From an uncultured Nitrosomonadales bacterium (GTDB taxonomy: Bacteria > Pseudomonadota > Gammaproteobacteria > Burkholderiales > Methylophilaceae), in assembly GCA_946481065.1 (NCBI GenBank), contig CAMLMA010000004.1, positions 1 to 36,502 of the forward strand: DNA of 36,502 nucleotides. Direction: 5' to 3'. The translations under genes and the position numbers were made by a program. Position 1 is the first letter of the stretch. The number at the start of each line of letters is the position of its first letter. Shown here piece by piece: positions 1 to 8,226 of the stretch. A model generated the notes under the pieces. The model made no database searches, had not been told where the DNA came from, and saw nothing but the letters and a program-made list of their open reading frames with translations.

Positions 1-554
1 GCCCAGGTCACGGTCACGCCTGAAGTCAGGAGGATGAGGGTGTTGATCGCAGGGATGCCCCAGGCGGCCATCGGCGTGAATGCCGGCTTGGCGAAATCCG
101 CCCCCAGGACCACCCCGCCGGGGCCGCCTGACGGCCAGGTACCGACGAAATCCTTGTACATGGTGAATGCCGGATCAAAAGCGGCGATCTCGGGAACCGA
201 GATCACCCGCATATAGAACAGCGCGCCAAAAAAGGCGGCAAAGAACGCGACCTCGGAACAAATGAACACGATCATGCCCCAACGGAAGGATTTATCCTCC
301 CATTTCTTGTACATGCCGCCTTCGCTTTCGCGGATGACCTTGCCCATCCAGCTGAAAATCATGGCGATGACGATGACCGCACCCGCGACCATCATCCAGT
401 GCCCAGGGCCTTCAAGATACCCCAGATCCTTATGCTTTTCGTGTGCCAGGCTAAGGATGAATCCAGAAACCATGGACAACAACCCCAGGGACAGAATGAA
501 CGGATAAAGACTGGGCGTCGGTACGAAATACTGGCCTTCCGTATGTGTAGCCAT
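1..554 (-). CDS. coxC: Cytochrome c oxidase subunit III, 3' end outside the window
   Basis: Subunit III of the aa3-type haem-copper oxidase, an inner-membrane protein that stabilises the catalytic core formed by subunits I and II. The first 184 codons are present; the C-terminal part lies beyond base 1. The translation begins MATHTEGQYFVPTPSLYPF, continues with hydrophobic helices, and includes the family-typical stretch WGMIVFICSEVAFFAAFFGA around residue 92-111. The ATG at 554 is preceded by GAGGAG at a good distance; an ATG four bases upstream is out of frame. It is the last visible gene of the oxidase operon, 65 bases after ctaG, with a small inverted repeat in that gap. Identification is firm; only the missing end limits it. 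Confidence 0.95.
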   Translation of the reverse strand, partial: MATHTEGQYFVPTPSLYPFILSLGLLSMVSGFILSLAHEKHKDLGYLEGPGHWMMVAGAVIVIAMIFSWMGKVIRESEGGMYKKWEDKSFRWGMIVFICSEVAFFAAFFGALFYMRVISVPEIAAFDPAFTMYKDFVGTWPSGGPGGVVLGADFAKPAFTPMAAWGIPAINTLILLTSGVTVTW

Positions 555-592
555 ACATCTACTCCTCTACATTTGCTGTTTTTATAATCTCG

Positions 593-607
593 TCACACCG
601 GGTGTGA
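593..607 (-). other. Inverted repeat between ctaG and coxC
   Basis: TCACACC and GGTGTGA flank a single base, giving a perfect 7-base inverted repeat in the 65-base gap between ctaG and coxC. In the mRNA it would form a small hairpin. It is not followed by a clean U-tract, so it is more likely an mRNA-processing or stability element, or a site for a protein, than a terminator. Function is not shown by the sequence. Confidence 0.4.
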
Positions 608-619
608 GTCCGAGGCTCC

Positions 620-1171
620 CTAATTTTCTTTCTTTGCTGCGTTGTAGAACGCGTACGACAAGGTCACTACTTTTACATCTTCGGGCAGGTCAGGGCTGAT
701 ATAGAAACGCAACGGCATCTCTTTGGCCTGACCAGGATTCAATGCCTGGTTCTGAAAACAGAAGCACTCGATCTTCTTCAAATACAAGGCCGCCTGTCCC
801 GGACTGACACTGGGCACTGCCTGACCCGTCACGACTTCATTGGTGACGTTCTTCGCTTCGAACAACACCGTCTCGATCTTGCCCGGATGAACCGTGATGC
901 TGGGCTGTTTCGGGTAGAAGTTCCAGCCCAGCCCCGGCATCACGCTGGTCGTGAACTCCACCTTGACGACTCGGTGTTCATCGACCGCAGCCGTCACCAG
1001 GGTAGCCGCATTGTCGGTTTTGCCATTAAGCCCGGTGACCTTGCACAACACGTTATACAAGGGTACCAGCGAGATGGCGAACAACAACGATCCCCCGACG
1101 ATCCACAGCAGCTTCAACCCCAGCTTGCGATTTGCGCGGCGCTTGTCCTCGTCCGCGCTCACTGATTCCAT
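620..1171 (-). CDS. ctaG: Cytochrome c oxidase copper assembly protein CtaG/Cox11
   Basis: Cox11/CtaG-family copper chaperone that delivers copper to the CuB site of subunit I. The 183-residue protein has one N-terminal membrane helix (about residues 20-40, preceded by a basic stretch) and a periplasmic domain. The copper-binding CFCF motif is at 136-139 (Cys136, Cys138), with a further Cys43 just after the membrane helix, as expected for the family. Length is normal. The ATG lies inside the end of the upstream 39-codon gene (13-base overlap), so the two are probably translationally coupled. It sits between coxA and coxC, the usual betaproteobacterial position. Confidence 0.95.
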   Translation of the reverse strand: MESVSADEDKRRANRKLGLKLLWIVGGSLLFAISLVPLYNVLCKVTGLNGKTDNAATLVTAAVDEHRVVKVEFTTSVMPGLGWNFYPKQPSITVHPGKIETVLFEAKNVTNEVVTGQAVPSVSPGQAALYLKKIECFCFQNQALNPGQAKEMPLRFYISPDLPEDVKVVTLSYAFYNAAKKEN

Positions 1172-1278
1172 AACATCGTCATCGATAGCACATACCAGCC
1201 CAAGGCGACTGCAGCCATTATCAAGGCCAGCTTGATACTCCTGCTTTTGCGTTTCCGACTCTCTTGCGTTTGCTGCAT
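1159..1278 (-). CDS. Cytochrome oxidase small membrane/assembly protein (39 aa)
   Basis: A very short gene between coxA and ctaG. The product begins MQQTQESRKRKSRS, a strongly basic N-terminus, followed by one hydrophobic helix (about residues 16-35, containing LALIMAAVALGWYVLSM) and ends MLWNQ. Its TGA lies 13 bases inside ctaG. Tiny single-helix proteins at this position are known in betaproteobacterial oxidase operons and are annotated as cytochrome oxidase small assembly proteins; assignment here rests on position, size and topology rather than on a diagnostic motif. The positive-inside rule places the N-terminus in the cytoplasm. It probably aids assembly of the oxidase or works with CtaG. 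Confidence 0.75.
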   Translation of the reverse strand: MQQTQESRKRKSRSIKLALIMAAVALGWYVLSMTMLWNQ

Positions 1279-1305
1279 TGGTGCTCGATTACCCTATTCT
1301 GGCAA

Positions 1306-1331
1306 GCTGATCAGGCTCGACCCCGATCAGC
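1306..1331 (-). other. Inverted repeat downstream of coxA
   Basis: GCTGATC and GATCAGC form a 7-base-pair stem with a 12-base loop in the gap between the coxA stop codon and the 39-codon gene. There is no U-tract. It may protect the 3' end of the coxA message or lower expression of the downstream assembly genes. Confidence 0.35.
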
Positions 1332-1344
1332 CGGCTGGTTCACA

Positions 1345-2937
1345 TCACTTGATCACTGGTTGCTCGGTGAAGCTGTGATAAGGCGGCGGCGAGGATAACG
1401 TCCACTCGAGCCCCTCGGCACCTTCCCAAACCTTGTCTGTCGCTTTCTTGCCGCCACGCACACAACTGATGATGTTGTAGACGAACAGCAATTGAGACAA
1501 CCCGAGCACGAAAGCCGCAACGGTCGAGATCTGATTGAACTCGGTGAATTGCAGGGCGTAATCCGGGATACGGCGGGGCATGCCAGCCAAGCCCAGGAAG
1601 AATTGCGGGATGAAGGTCAGGTTGAAGGCGATCGCCGTCAGCCAGAAGTGCAGTTTGCCGAGACGCTCGTTGTACATATGCCCGGTCATCTTGGGCAGCC
1701 AGTAGTAGACCCCCGCCATGATGCCCATGATCCCGCCGGCGAACAGCGTGTAATGGAAATGCGCGACCACGAAATAGGTATGGTGATATTGCGCATCCGC
1801 CGCGACGTCAGCTAGCACGAGGCCGGTCAGACCACCGATACCGAACAGGACGATCCAACCTACCGCGAACAGCATGGGTGTCTCAAACGACATGGAGCCG
1901 CGCCAGATGGTCGCGATCCAGCAGAAGAAGAGCACCGCGAGCGGCAGGGAGATCGCCATCGTGCTGTACATGAAGTAGAGCAACGCCGGTACAGGCATCC
2001 CTACCGTGAAGAAATGGTGCGCCCATACCACGACGGACAAAGCGCCGATCGCCCACAGCGAATAGACCTGGGCTTTGTAGCCATACATGGGCTTACGGGA
2101 GAAGGTTTGCAGGATCTGCGGCATGAACCCCCAAACTGGCAGCAGCAGGATATAGACCTCAGGATGGCCGAAGAACCAGAACAGATGCTGGAACAGGATC
2201 GGGTCGCCACCGCCAGCGGCATCGAAGAAGTGCGTGCCGAAATGGCGGTCGGTCAGCAGCATGGTCACAGCGCCTGCCAGCACCGGAATGGTGGCGATCA
2301 GCAGGAAGGCGGTGATGAGCCAGCCCCAGGCGAACATCGGCAGCTTCATCATGGTCATGCCTGGCGCGCGCATGTTGAAGATGGTGACGATGATGTTGAT
2401 GGATCCCATGACCGAGGAGATCCCCAGCAGGTGCACGGAGAAGATCGCGAAATCGACGCCTAGGCCGCCCTGCACCGATAATGGCGCATAGAAGGTCCAG
2501 CCGGTAGCGATCGCACCGTCACCGATGCCGAACAATGCCAGCGTGAACGGCAAGGTCAGCAGGAAGGCTGCGGGCGGCAATAGCCAGAAACCCCAGTTAT
2601 TGAGGCGGGGCAGAGCCATATCTGGCGCCCCGATCTGCAAGGGCAGCATCCAGTTGGCGAACCCTGTGGCCGCCGGCATGAGCACGGTGAAGATCATCAC
2701 CAGCGCATGCACGCCGATCAGCTGATTGAATAACTCCGGCTTGATCAGTTGCAAGCCGGGCTGAAACAGCTCGGCCCGCACACAAAGGATCATGAAACCA
2801 CCGACCAGGAACATGATCAACGCGAACGTCAGGTACATGGTCCCGATATCCTTGTGATTGGTCGTGGTCAGCCAGCGCATTATCCCGGTAGGGTGATCAT
2901 GATGTTCATCATGACTTGCAGTTGCTGAGTAACTCAT
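1345..2937 (-). CDS. coxA: Cytochrome c oxidase subunit I
   Basis: Catalytic subunit of the aa3-type oxidase, which reduces O2 to water at a haem a3-CuB centre and pumps protons. The 530-residue product is all membrane helices and keeps the redox ligands: His77 (haem a) in GVHALVM, His258 and Tyr262 of the HPEVY motif (CuB and the cross-linked Tyr), His307-His308 (CuB), and His393/His395 of the AHFH motif (haem a3 and haem a). AAGGAG lies six bases before the ATG, supporting this start. It follows coxB by 37 bases and precedes the small membrane gene and ctaG. Length and motifs match A-type bacterial subunit I. Confidence 0.98.
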   Translation of the reverse strand: MSYSATASHDEHHDHPTGIMRWLTTTNHKDIGTMYLTFALIMFLVGGFMILCVRAELFQPGLQLIKPELFNQLIGVHALVMIFTVLMPAATGFANWMLPLQIGAPDMALPRLNNWGFWLLPPAAFLLTLPFTLALFGIGDGAIATGWTFYAPLSVQGGLGVDFAIFSVHLLGISSVMGSINIIVTIFNMRAPGMTMMKLPMFAWGWLITAFLLIATIPVLAGAVTMLLTDRHFGTHFFDAAGGGDPILFQHLFWFFGHPEVYILLLPVWGFMPQILQTFSRKPMYGYKAQVYSLWAIGALSVVVWAHHFFTVGMPVPALLYFMYSTMAISLPLAVLFFCWIATIWRGSMSFETPMLFAVGWIVLFGIGGLTGLVLADVAADAQYHHTYFVVAHFHYTLFAGGIMGIMAGVYYWLPKMTGHMYNERLGKLHFWLTAIAFNLTFIPQFFLGLAGMPRRIPDYALQFTEFNQISTVAAFVLGLSQLLFVYNIISCVRGGKKATDKVWEGAEGLEWTLSSPPPYHSFTEQPVIK

Positions 2938-2974
2938 TTGCTTCTCCTTAAGATCTCGGTAAAGCGTTCCAGAT

Positions 2975-4144
2975 TTAACGTAAAGCTTTCACTTGCGAAG
3001 GTTGCAGCATGTCGCCGACCGCATTGCCCAGCGCATTACGCTCATAAGTGATGACTGAGGCGATGTCGGTGTCGCTCAGGATGCCTTTCCATGCCGGCAT
3101 GACACCCTTGCCGTTGAAGACACGGTCGAGATGACTGTCTTTGAGCAACTTGCCATCGGCATCGAAGATCGGCCCGGAGACGATCTTGCTGCCGGTTAAC
3201 GCCGGGAATGCTGGCGGCAGGCCGGCACCAGTGATCTGGTGACAGACGGCGCAGTTCTTCTCGTAGACTTCCTTGCCATGGGCGATCAGGTCGTCTTTGG
3301 TCCACTCCTTGTCAGCGCCGGCAGTGGCCGCGGCCATCTGCGCCTTCTGCGCGACTACCCATTGCTTGAACTCTTCTTCAGGCACGGCCCGCACGACCGC
3401 AGGCATGAAACCATGCCCTTTGCCGCAAAGCTCCTTGCACTGCCCACGATAGGTGCCAGGCTCCTCGACCTTGACCCAGGTCTCCCGGAGGAAGCCGGGA
3501 ATGGCATCGCGCGCCGCACCGAATGCCGGCACCCACCAGTTGTGGATGACGTCGTTGGACGTGAGCAGCACCCGCACCTTCTTGTCGACGGGCAGTACCA
3601 GCGGATTATCGACCTCAAGCAGGTAATGTTCGCCCTTCGCGACCTTGTTCTCGATCTGGTCCTGCGGCGTGGTCAGGTTGCTGACGAACTTGATGCCCTG
3701 CGCATCGCCATCCATGTACTCGTATTGCCAGCGCCACTGCGAGCCAGTCACCTTGATCACCATCTGCGCTTCGTTCTTCGTGTCTTCCATCATCACCACG
3801 CTGTGGTATGCGGGAATCCCCATGAGAATGAAGTCGATGTATAGCAGGATGGCGAACGGCACAAGCGTCCAGAACACTTGCGATTTGGTGCTCGGCCCGG
3901 TGAACTTGGATGCCTTGTAACCCTTGCTCTTGCGATGGACGACGATCGAATAGATCATGATCGCCAGCACGATCAGGAAAATGGCCATGGTGATCAGCAT
4001 GAACTTGTTGTGAACATGCAATGTATCCAGCGCCATCGGTGTAGCCGGTTTGGGGAAATTCCATGCGTAATCAGCGTGGGCAGAAAAAGAAGCCATCGCT
4101 GTCACAATGAAGAGCCCGGCCTTTCTTATGAACTGCATTACCAT
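2975..4144 (-). CDS. coxB: Cytochrome c oxidase subunit II with fused C-terminal cytochrome c domain
   Basis: Subunit II accepts electrons at the binuclear CuA centre and passes them to haem a. From the chosen start (389 aa) there is a signal peptide ending near SAHA (residue 24), two membrane helices (about 48-68 and 90-110), then a cupredoxin domain with CuA ligands His201, Cys236, Glu238, Cys240, His244 and Met247 (CKELCGKGHGFM). A cytochrome c domain follows, with CAVCH at 298-302 and a likely axial Met349. This makes a caa3-like subunit II. The open frame extends upstream to 4204, but AGGGA at 4155-4151 is six bases from the ATG at 4144, so I prefer that start; it also removes overlap with the upstream gene. 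Confidence 0.96.
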   Translation of the reverse strand: MVMQFIRKAGLFIVTAMASFSAHADYAWNFPKPATPMALDTLHVHNKFMLITMAIFLIVLAIMIYSIVVHRKSKGYKASKFTGPSTKSQVFWTLVPFAILLYIDFILMGIPAYHSVVMMEDTKNEAQMVIKVTGSQWRWQYEYMDGDAQGIKFVSNLTTPQDQIENKVAKGEHYLLEVDNPLVLPVDKKVRVLLTSNDVIHNWWVPAFGAARDAIPGFLRETWVKVEEPGTYRGQCKELCGKGHGFMPAVVRAVPEEEFKQWVVAQKAQMAAATAGADKEWTKDDLIAHGKEVYEKNCAVCHQITGAGLPPAFPALTGSKIVSGPIFDADGKLLKDSHLDRVFNGKGVMPAWKGILSDTDIASVITYERNALGNAVGDMLQPSQVKALR

Positions 4145-4163
4145 ACTCACTCCCTGCATCAGA

Positions 4164-4628
4164 TTAAAAGATAACCCCGACCCGCTTTTGTAGTTGTTTG
4201 GCAAGGGCGAGACGCTGGTCGTTATTCATGAAATTCCGACCGAACTCGACCTCCTTGCCATGCGAACGGAGCAGCAACGCCTGATCGCCACCAGGCAGGT
4301 CACGCAACAGCACGCGTGCCCAGTAGCGGTTGAACACTATTTCGCTGGTTTTCTTGTAACTGTGCTTTTCGATCGCCAGCTTATCGCCTTCGATGGTGAT
4401 GCTCTCGTAATCGCTGGAGTGGCAATTGACATAGTAGAAGGCGAAGCCGATGGCCAAGATCTCCAACCCGGCGAATGGCAGAACGAGCCATGCGCCAGCG
4501 AGCACGAAACCGGTAGCGATGATGAGGGAAAACGATGCGATAAGGACGACGACACTCAACCGCTCCCTGCTGGACAAGGAACAATTGGGTTTAGCGATGA
4601 TTCTGTAATCTACTGCTGATAATGCCAC
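4164..4628 (-). CDS. DUF2244 family membrane protein
   Basis: A 154-residue protein of the DUF2244 family, a small inner-membrane protein often found directly upstream of coxB in alpha- and betaproteobacteria. There are two hydrophobic helices (about residues 26-46 and 48-68) followed by a soluble domain containing FNRYWARVLLRD and the family-like end EFGRNFMNNDQRLALAKQL. The start is GTG at 4628 with an AGGAGAG sequence about ten bases upstream. It heads the oxidase operon and is separated from coxB by 19 bases. Its function is unknown; an assembly or membrane-scaffold role for the oxidase is an inference from position. Confidence 0.85.
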   Translation of the reverse strand: MALSAVDYRIIAKPNCSLSSRERLSVVVLIASFSLIIATGFVLAGAWLVLPFAGLEILAIGFAFYYVNCHSSDYESITIEGDKLAIEKHSYKKTSEIVFNRYWARVLLRDLPGGDQALLLRSHGKEVEFGRNFMNNDQRLALAKQLQKRVGVIF

Positions 4629-4938
4629 CGCTTCTCTCTCCTCATCCGGCCACCTCTTGAACGGGCGGCTTTCCTCACGAAGAACTTCGGGACAAACTTC
4701 AACTACAGTGACTGCAAACTAGCATAAATAAAATCGGAGTTCAAGCGGTGACAGCCCGTATGCCGCATGGTGAGCGGCTTGAGGCCAACCATGGCAACAG
4801 GCAATTAGGTATAATGCGCCACCCGGACAGGTGGTGGATAAGGAGATCAGGTCGCTCAGAGGCCAGCTCCACGTGATGCACTACAGGCGAATTGGCCTGA
4901 AGCGCAAAATGCGATGTCGTGATCCTGCTTCTGGGATT
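4629..4938. other. Non-coding stretch between the oxidase operon and tRNA-Leu
   Basis: About 310 bases without a convincing gene. It must contain the promoter of the oxidase operon on the minus strand, but I could not assign clear -35/-10 boxes. On the plus strand there is an isolated TATAAT at 4810-4815 without a recognisable -35, followed by a small hairpin (CCACC/GGTGG, 4819-4834). Open frames here on either strand run into the tRNA gene and give tRNA-derived peptides, so they were rejected. Confidence 0.5.
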
Positions 4939-5023
4939 TGGTGCCGGGAGGGGGACTCGAACCCCCACACATTGCTGCGGCGGATTTTGAGTCCGCTGCG
5001 TCTACCAATTCCGCCATCCCGGC
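4939..5023 (-). tRNA. tRNA-Leu (anticodon CAA)
   Basis: A complete class II tRNA gene of 85 bases including an encoded CCA. The acceptor GCCGGGA pairs with TCCCGGC, the anticodon stem GCGGA/TCCGC encloses the loop CTCAAAA (anticodon CAA, reading UUG), a long variable region follows, and the T arm is GGGGGTTCGAGTCCCCC. The gene stands alone and is divergent from queA. Its 5' end is only 35 bases from the queA start codon. Confidence 0.97.
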
Positions 5024-5035
5024 AAAAGAGGCAGC

Positions 5036-5044
5036 ATTATAGCA
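5036..5044 (-). promoter_or_regulatory. Extended -10 promoter of tRNA-Leu
   Basis: On the minus strand TGCTATAAT is a perfect extended -10 element (TG, one base, then TATAAT at 5041-5036). Transcription would begin near 5029, about six bases before the mature tRNA 5' end. No good -35 was seen at 16-18 bases, which fits an extended -10 promoter. The element lies in the 34-base gap before queA. Confidence 0.65.
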
Positions 5045-5057
5045 AGCAGTGAACCCT

Positions 5058-6092
5058 ATGCGCACTACAGATTTCGATTTTGACCTTCCTCAGGAACTCA
5101 TCGCCCAGTTCCCTGCCACTGAGCGTAGCGCCAGCCGCCTACTGCGGCTGGACGGCAACACCGGCGTCATCGATGATCGCATGTTCCGTGAGTTACCCGC
5201 TTTCTTGCAACCGAACGACCTGCTGATCTTCAATGACACACGCGTGATCAAGGCCAGGCTGCATGGCCAGAAAGCCAGCGGCGGCAACGTCGAAGTCCTT
5301 GTCGAGCGCATCCTCGATGACCATGCCGCACTGGCTCACGTCCGCGCTTCGCGCGCCCCCAAGGCCGGCAGTCTCCTCCATCTTGCCGGCGGGCAGATCG
5401 CTGCGGTCGTGCGCGAACGCAGCGATGACCTATTCCTGCTCGATTTCGCCGGCCCGGAGACCCTCCTGACGTTGCTTGATCGCCACGGCCAGCTCCCCTT
5501 GCCGCCTTACATCGAGCATGCGGCCGACGACACCGACGAAGAACGCTATCAGACCGTGTATGCGCGTGAAGCCGGGGCTGTCGCGGCGCCCACAGCGGGG
5601 CTGCACTTCGATGAAGCCATGATGCAACGCCTGGCCGCGCATGGCATCAAGATCGCCTATATCACGCTGCATGTCGGCGCCGGCACCTTCCAGCCGGTGC
5701 GCGTCGAGGACATCCGGGAACACAAGATGCACAGTGAACTGTATTCAGTCAGCGCAGAGACGGTGCAGATGATCGAAGCAACCCGGGCTGCCGGCGGCAA
5801 GGTCACGGCCGTGGGCACCACCGCGCTCCGGGCACTTGAAAGCGCTGCACGTAGCGGCGCACTGGTCGCCGGCAATGGCGAGACGGATATCTTCATCACG
5901 CCGGGCTATCGCTTCCAGGTCGTGGAGCGCTTGCTCACCAATTTTCACCTGCCGAAAAGCACCCTGCTGATGCTGGTCTCGGCATTCGCCGGGCTCGACC
6001 ATATCAAGAACGCCTACGGTCACGCAGTCGAGCAGCGCTACCGCTTCTTCAGCTACGGCGATGCCATGCTGTTGGAACGGCAGGAGCCCTAG
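5058..6092 (+). CDS. queA: S-adenosylmethionine:tRNA ribosyltransferase-isomerase
   Basis: QueA transfers and isomerises the ribosyl part of S-adenosylmethionine onto preQ1-modified tRNA to form epoxyqueuosine, a late step in queuosine synthesis at the wobble base. The 344-residue product starts [19 protein letters not shown] and contains family blocks [38 protein letters not shown] and the C-terminal [15 protein letters not shown] at 5049 is an alternative start, but the ATG at 5058 matches the family N-terminus. No tgt gene follows, although queA-tgt pairs are common; instead its stop overlaps a convergent gene by four bases (CTAG). Confidence 0.97.
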   Translation: MRTTDFDFDLPQELIAQFPATERSASRLLRLDGNTGVIDDRMFRELPAFLQPNDLLIFNDTRVIKARLHGQKASGGNVEVLVERILDDHAALAHVRASRAPKAGSLLHLAGGQIAAVVRERSDDLFLLDFAGPETLLTLLDRHGQLPLPPYIEHAADDTDEERYQTVYAREAGAVAAPTAGLHFDEAMMQRLAAHGIKIAYITLHVGAGTFQPVRVEDIREHKMHSELYSVSAETVQMIEATRAAGGKVTAVGTTALRALESAARSGALVAGNGETDIFITPGYRFQVVERLLTNFHLPKSTLLMLVSAFAGLDHIKNAYGHAVEQRYRFFSYGDAMLLERQEP

Positions 6093-7186
6093 ATCGCTTC
6101 CGCCAGCCGCGATAGCATGTATCGCGCCGCTTGCAGATGACCAGTCGCCGCCAGCGGCAATGGTTTCGTTTTTTCCAGCAACGCCTCCAGCGCGTCGACG
6201 AAGCCCCCACGCTCCAGTTGTAGCGGGTCGATTCCCTGACAATGGCTGACTTGCGCCAGCCAATCCACCAGATAAGGTTGCTCCGGCCAATCATCCCGCC
6301 TGACGAACAATACCGGCACGCCGCTCACTGCGGCTTCCACGAAAGCCCCGTAACCCGGTTTGGTCAACAACAGATCGCAACTTGCCAGCAGGTCGGAGAA
6401 TGGCATACCCAGTGACTCGAAGGCATGCATGTCATCGCGTGCTTGCGGCAACGACCAATCCCCCTGGACCAGCCACTTCACGCCAGGTAATCGCGGCCAG
6501 CGATCCAGAGCAACGCGCGTTGGGATACCGCCCATGCTAACCAACACAAGTCGATCTTCCGATTGCAGGCCGAGCTGCCGTTCGATCTCGAAACGGCGCT
6601 GCCTACCGGCCTCAGCCAGTGGACCAATCACCATGCGCTCTGGTAGCCAAGGCATCGGCATCGAAGGTGTGGGCTGCAGGAAACAGCTGGCACAGGCATA
6701 GGCTGAGGCGATCTCTTGCTGGATCCGATCCGCCTCTGGCATGGCGTGACAGTAATGCGCGAAGATGTCGGCCCAGTTGAGTGAACACATCGCCACCGCC
6801 GGCAGGCCAATCCTGTCTGCCGCGGCAAGGGGTAGATAAGCCACATCGGTCAGCAACAGGTCCGGGGCGAGCCGTTGTAGACGCTGGGCCTCGGCGGCCA
6901 CCTTTGCCGGCCAATCGGCATGGAAGTCCACATAGGCTTGCATGCTGGCGGCGACATTCACCTGAAGCGCAGATCGCATGACCATGCCGAAATCGGTCGC
7001 TTCCTGCAGATGATTGAACTCCGGCCGGATACGCTGTCTCAAAAGTGGTTGCGGTATCGTGCTTCGAATCGTCAAGCGTATGTCCGGCGACAAGTCATGC
7101 AAGGCGTTGAGTACCGGCGCGACTTGGGCCAGATGCCCGAAACCGTGACCCGAGATGCATACCAGTAAGTGGGGGACTTTTTTCAT
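6089..7186 (-). CDS. GT-B type glycosyltransferase-like protein
   Basis: A 365-residue protein resembling MurG/UDP-glycosyltransferase-type GT-B enzymes. It begins [19 protein letters not shown], a glycine- and histidine-rich N-terminal loop also seen in the non-kinase N-terminal domain of plant arabinokinase-like proteins. The C-terminal half has the nucleotide-sugar-binding type segment [17 protein letters not shown] followed by [18 protein letters not shown]. No signal peptide or membrane helix is visible, so it is probably cytoplasmic or peripheral to the membrane. The start was placed at the ATG at 7186, where the conserved N-terminus begins. Donor and acceptor cannot be read from the sequence. 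It converges on queA and is divergent from the next gene. Confidence 0.75.
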   Translation of the reverse strand: MKKVPHLLVCISGHGFGHLAQVAPVLNALHDLSPDIRLTIRSTIPQPLLRQRIRPEFNHLQEATDFGMVMRSALQVNVAASMQAYVDFHADWPAKVAAEAQRLQRLAPDLLLTDVAYLPLAAADRIGLPAVAMCSLNWADIFAHYCHAMPEADRIQQEIASAYACASCFLQPTPSMPMPWLPERMVIGPLAEAGRQRRFEIERQLGLQSEDRLVLVSMGGIPTRVALDRWPRLPGVKWLVQGDWSLPQARDDMHAFESLGMPFSDLLASCDLLLTKPGYGAFVEAAVSGVPVLFVRRDDWPEQPYLVDWLAQVSHCQGIDPLQLERGGFVDALEALLEKTKPLPLAATGHLQAARYMLSRLAEAI

Positions 7187-7192
7187 TAATGC

Positions 7193-7220
7193 TTTACAGC
7201 GGGATGCGCTTCCATACAAT
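7193..7220 (+). promoter_or_regulatory. Sigma70-type promoter of the secreted protein gene
   Basis: TTTACA (7193-7198) and TACAAT (7215-7220) are separated by 16 bases. Transcription would start near 7227, giving a leader of about 50 bases before the chosen ATG at 7276. The element begins seven bases from the start codon of the divergent glycosyltransferase-like gene. Confidence 0.55.
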
Positions 7221-7275
7221 GGACCGTCATTTTATGACCAGACCGCCGATCAATAGACCGTCAGAAAGAGAATTC

Positions 7276-8160
7276 ATGCAGCTTTCCAGAATATTCGTCA
7301 CGCTCCTGTACCTGTTCATCCTGCCTTTGGCCCATGCCGATGTCCTGCCGGAGGCCCAGGTGGAGATCAAGATCCCATTGGCCAAGCAACCGACCACACG
7401 GCCGATGACCATCGCCTACGTCCCCTACCTTAGCCGCTATTACATCGCCGATGGCGGCCTCGCGCCGATGCCTGGCGACATGGAGATCCCCCTGTCGAAA
7501 TCGCAGGTGCATGTCTACGACGCCAAGGGTAACTACATCGCCTCCGGCAAACCAGGGCTGGATAATCGCTCCATCTATTACAACCCGAATACGCACAAGC
7601 TGGAAACAGTGACCTACAACGTGTCGAGTGATGCCGGATTCGGCCCGAATACCGGCGTCTTCGCCATCGAACTGACCGAAACCGGGGACATCAAGGATTT
7701 CCCGACCGAGATCGCATCCTTCAACCCGGCTTTCGGTAGCGCGTCGACCATGCCTTCCTACGATGTCGACCATAATCGTTATTTCGCCAAGCAGGAGCGG
7801 TCCAACAAGGTGTTCATCGTCGAACTTGGCAAGCGCGAGAAAGTCGGCGAGATCGCACTGGACTTTGCCGCTGCCGGCGTTCAGCACGATGACCTGAGCG
7901 AGCATTTCGTCGCCTATACCGGTATCCCCGGTGAGGAACTGGCATTACTGGACGTGGACCACAAGGCCGTGCTGGTATTCGATATCAACGGTAAATTCGT
8001 CGGCAAGAGTGCACTGCCGAAAACCATGAAGCTGCGCGCGCAGAACCATTACAACGGACTGGGTTACACCAACGGCATGGTGTTCGTTTATCACGAGCCG
8101 GAAGGCGAATTCGGCACCTACTATGGCTTCAAGATCTCCGACAAGGCTCAGGTCAATTAA
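7276..8160 (+). CDS. Secreted protein of unknown function
   Basis: I do not recognise a named family. The 294-residue product begins with a signal peptide (MQLSRIFVTLLYLFILPLAHA, cleavage after AHA), so it should be periplasmic or outer-membrane associated. The mature part has repeated short strand-turn segments such as VHVYDAKGNYIASG, YDVDHNRYFAK, KVFIVELGKREKVGEI and AVLVFDINGKFVGK, which read like blades of a beta-propeller of the NHL/lactonase kind. The frame is open upstream to 7189, but the signal peptide, the AGAAAGAGAA sequence just before 7276 and the promoter position all favour this start. No cysteine pattern or lipobox is present. Ligand binding is possible; no catalytic motif was seen. 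Confidence 0.7.
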   Translation: MQLSRIFVTLLYLFILPLAHADVLPEAQVEIKIPLAKQPTTRPMTIAYVPYLSRYYIADGGLAPMPGDMEIPLSKSQVHVYDAKGNYIASGKPGLDNRSIYYNPNTHKLETVTYNVSSDAGFGPNTGVFAIELTETGDIKDFPTEIASFNPAFGSASTMPSYDVDHNRYFAKQERSNKVFIVELGKREKVGEIALDFAAAGVQHDDLSEHFVAYTGIPGEELALLDVDHKAVLVFDINGKFVGKSALPKTMKLRAQNHYNGLGYTNGMVFVYHEPEGEFGTYYGFKISDKAQVN

Positions 8161-8174
8161 GCAACGCCAGACGT

Positions 8175-8209
8175 AAAAACGGCGACGCCGGATTACCGCG
8201 CGTCGCCGT
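8175..8209 (-). terminator. Intrinsic terminator of the DUF1097 gene
   Basis: A 10-base-pair stem (ACGGCGACGC at 8179-8188 with GCGTCGCCGT at 8200-8209), with a further three-pair extension inside the loop, is followed on the minus strand by a run of five T. It lies 18 bases after the stop codon of the minus-strand gene. For the plus-strand gene ending at 8160 the hairpin lacks a U-tract, though it may still protect that message. Confidence 0.75.
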
Positions 8210-8226
8210 CATCAAGGCAGGAACCC

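Noticed and set aside
4779..4815. Full sigma70 promoter on the plus strand before tRNA-Leu
   Set aside because: TATAAT is good, but the nearest -35-like TTGAGG is 25 bases away and nothing suitable lies at 16-18 bases; kept only as an isolated -10.
4831..5052. 73-codon plus-strand open frame across the tRNA gene
   Set aside because: Its translation is the familiar product of an antisense class II tRNA; the tRNA structure explains the sequence.
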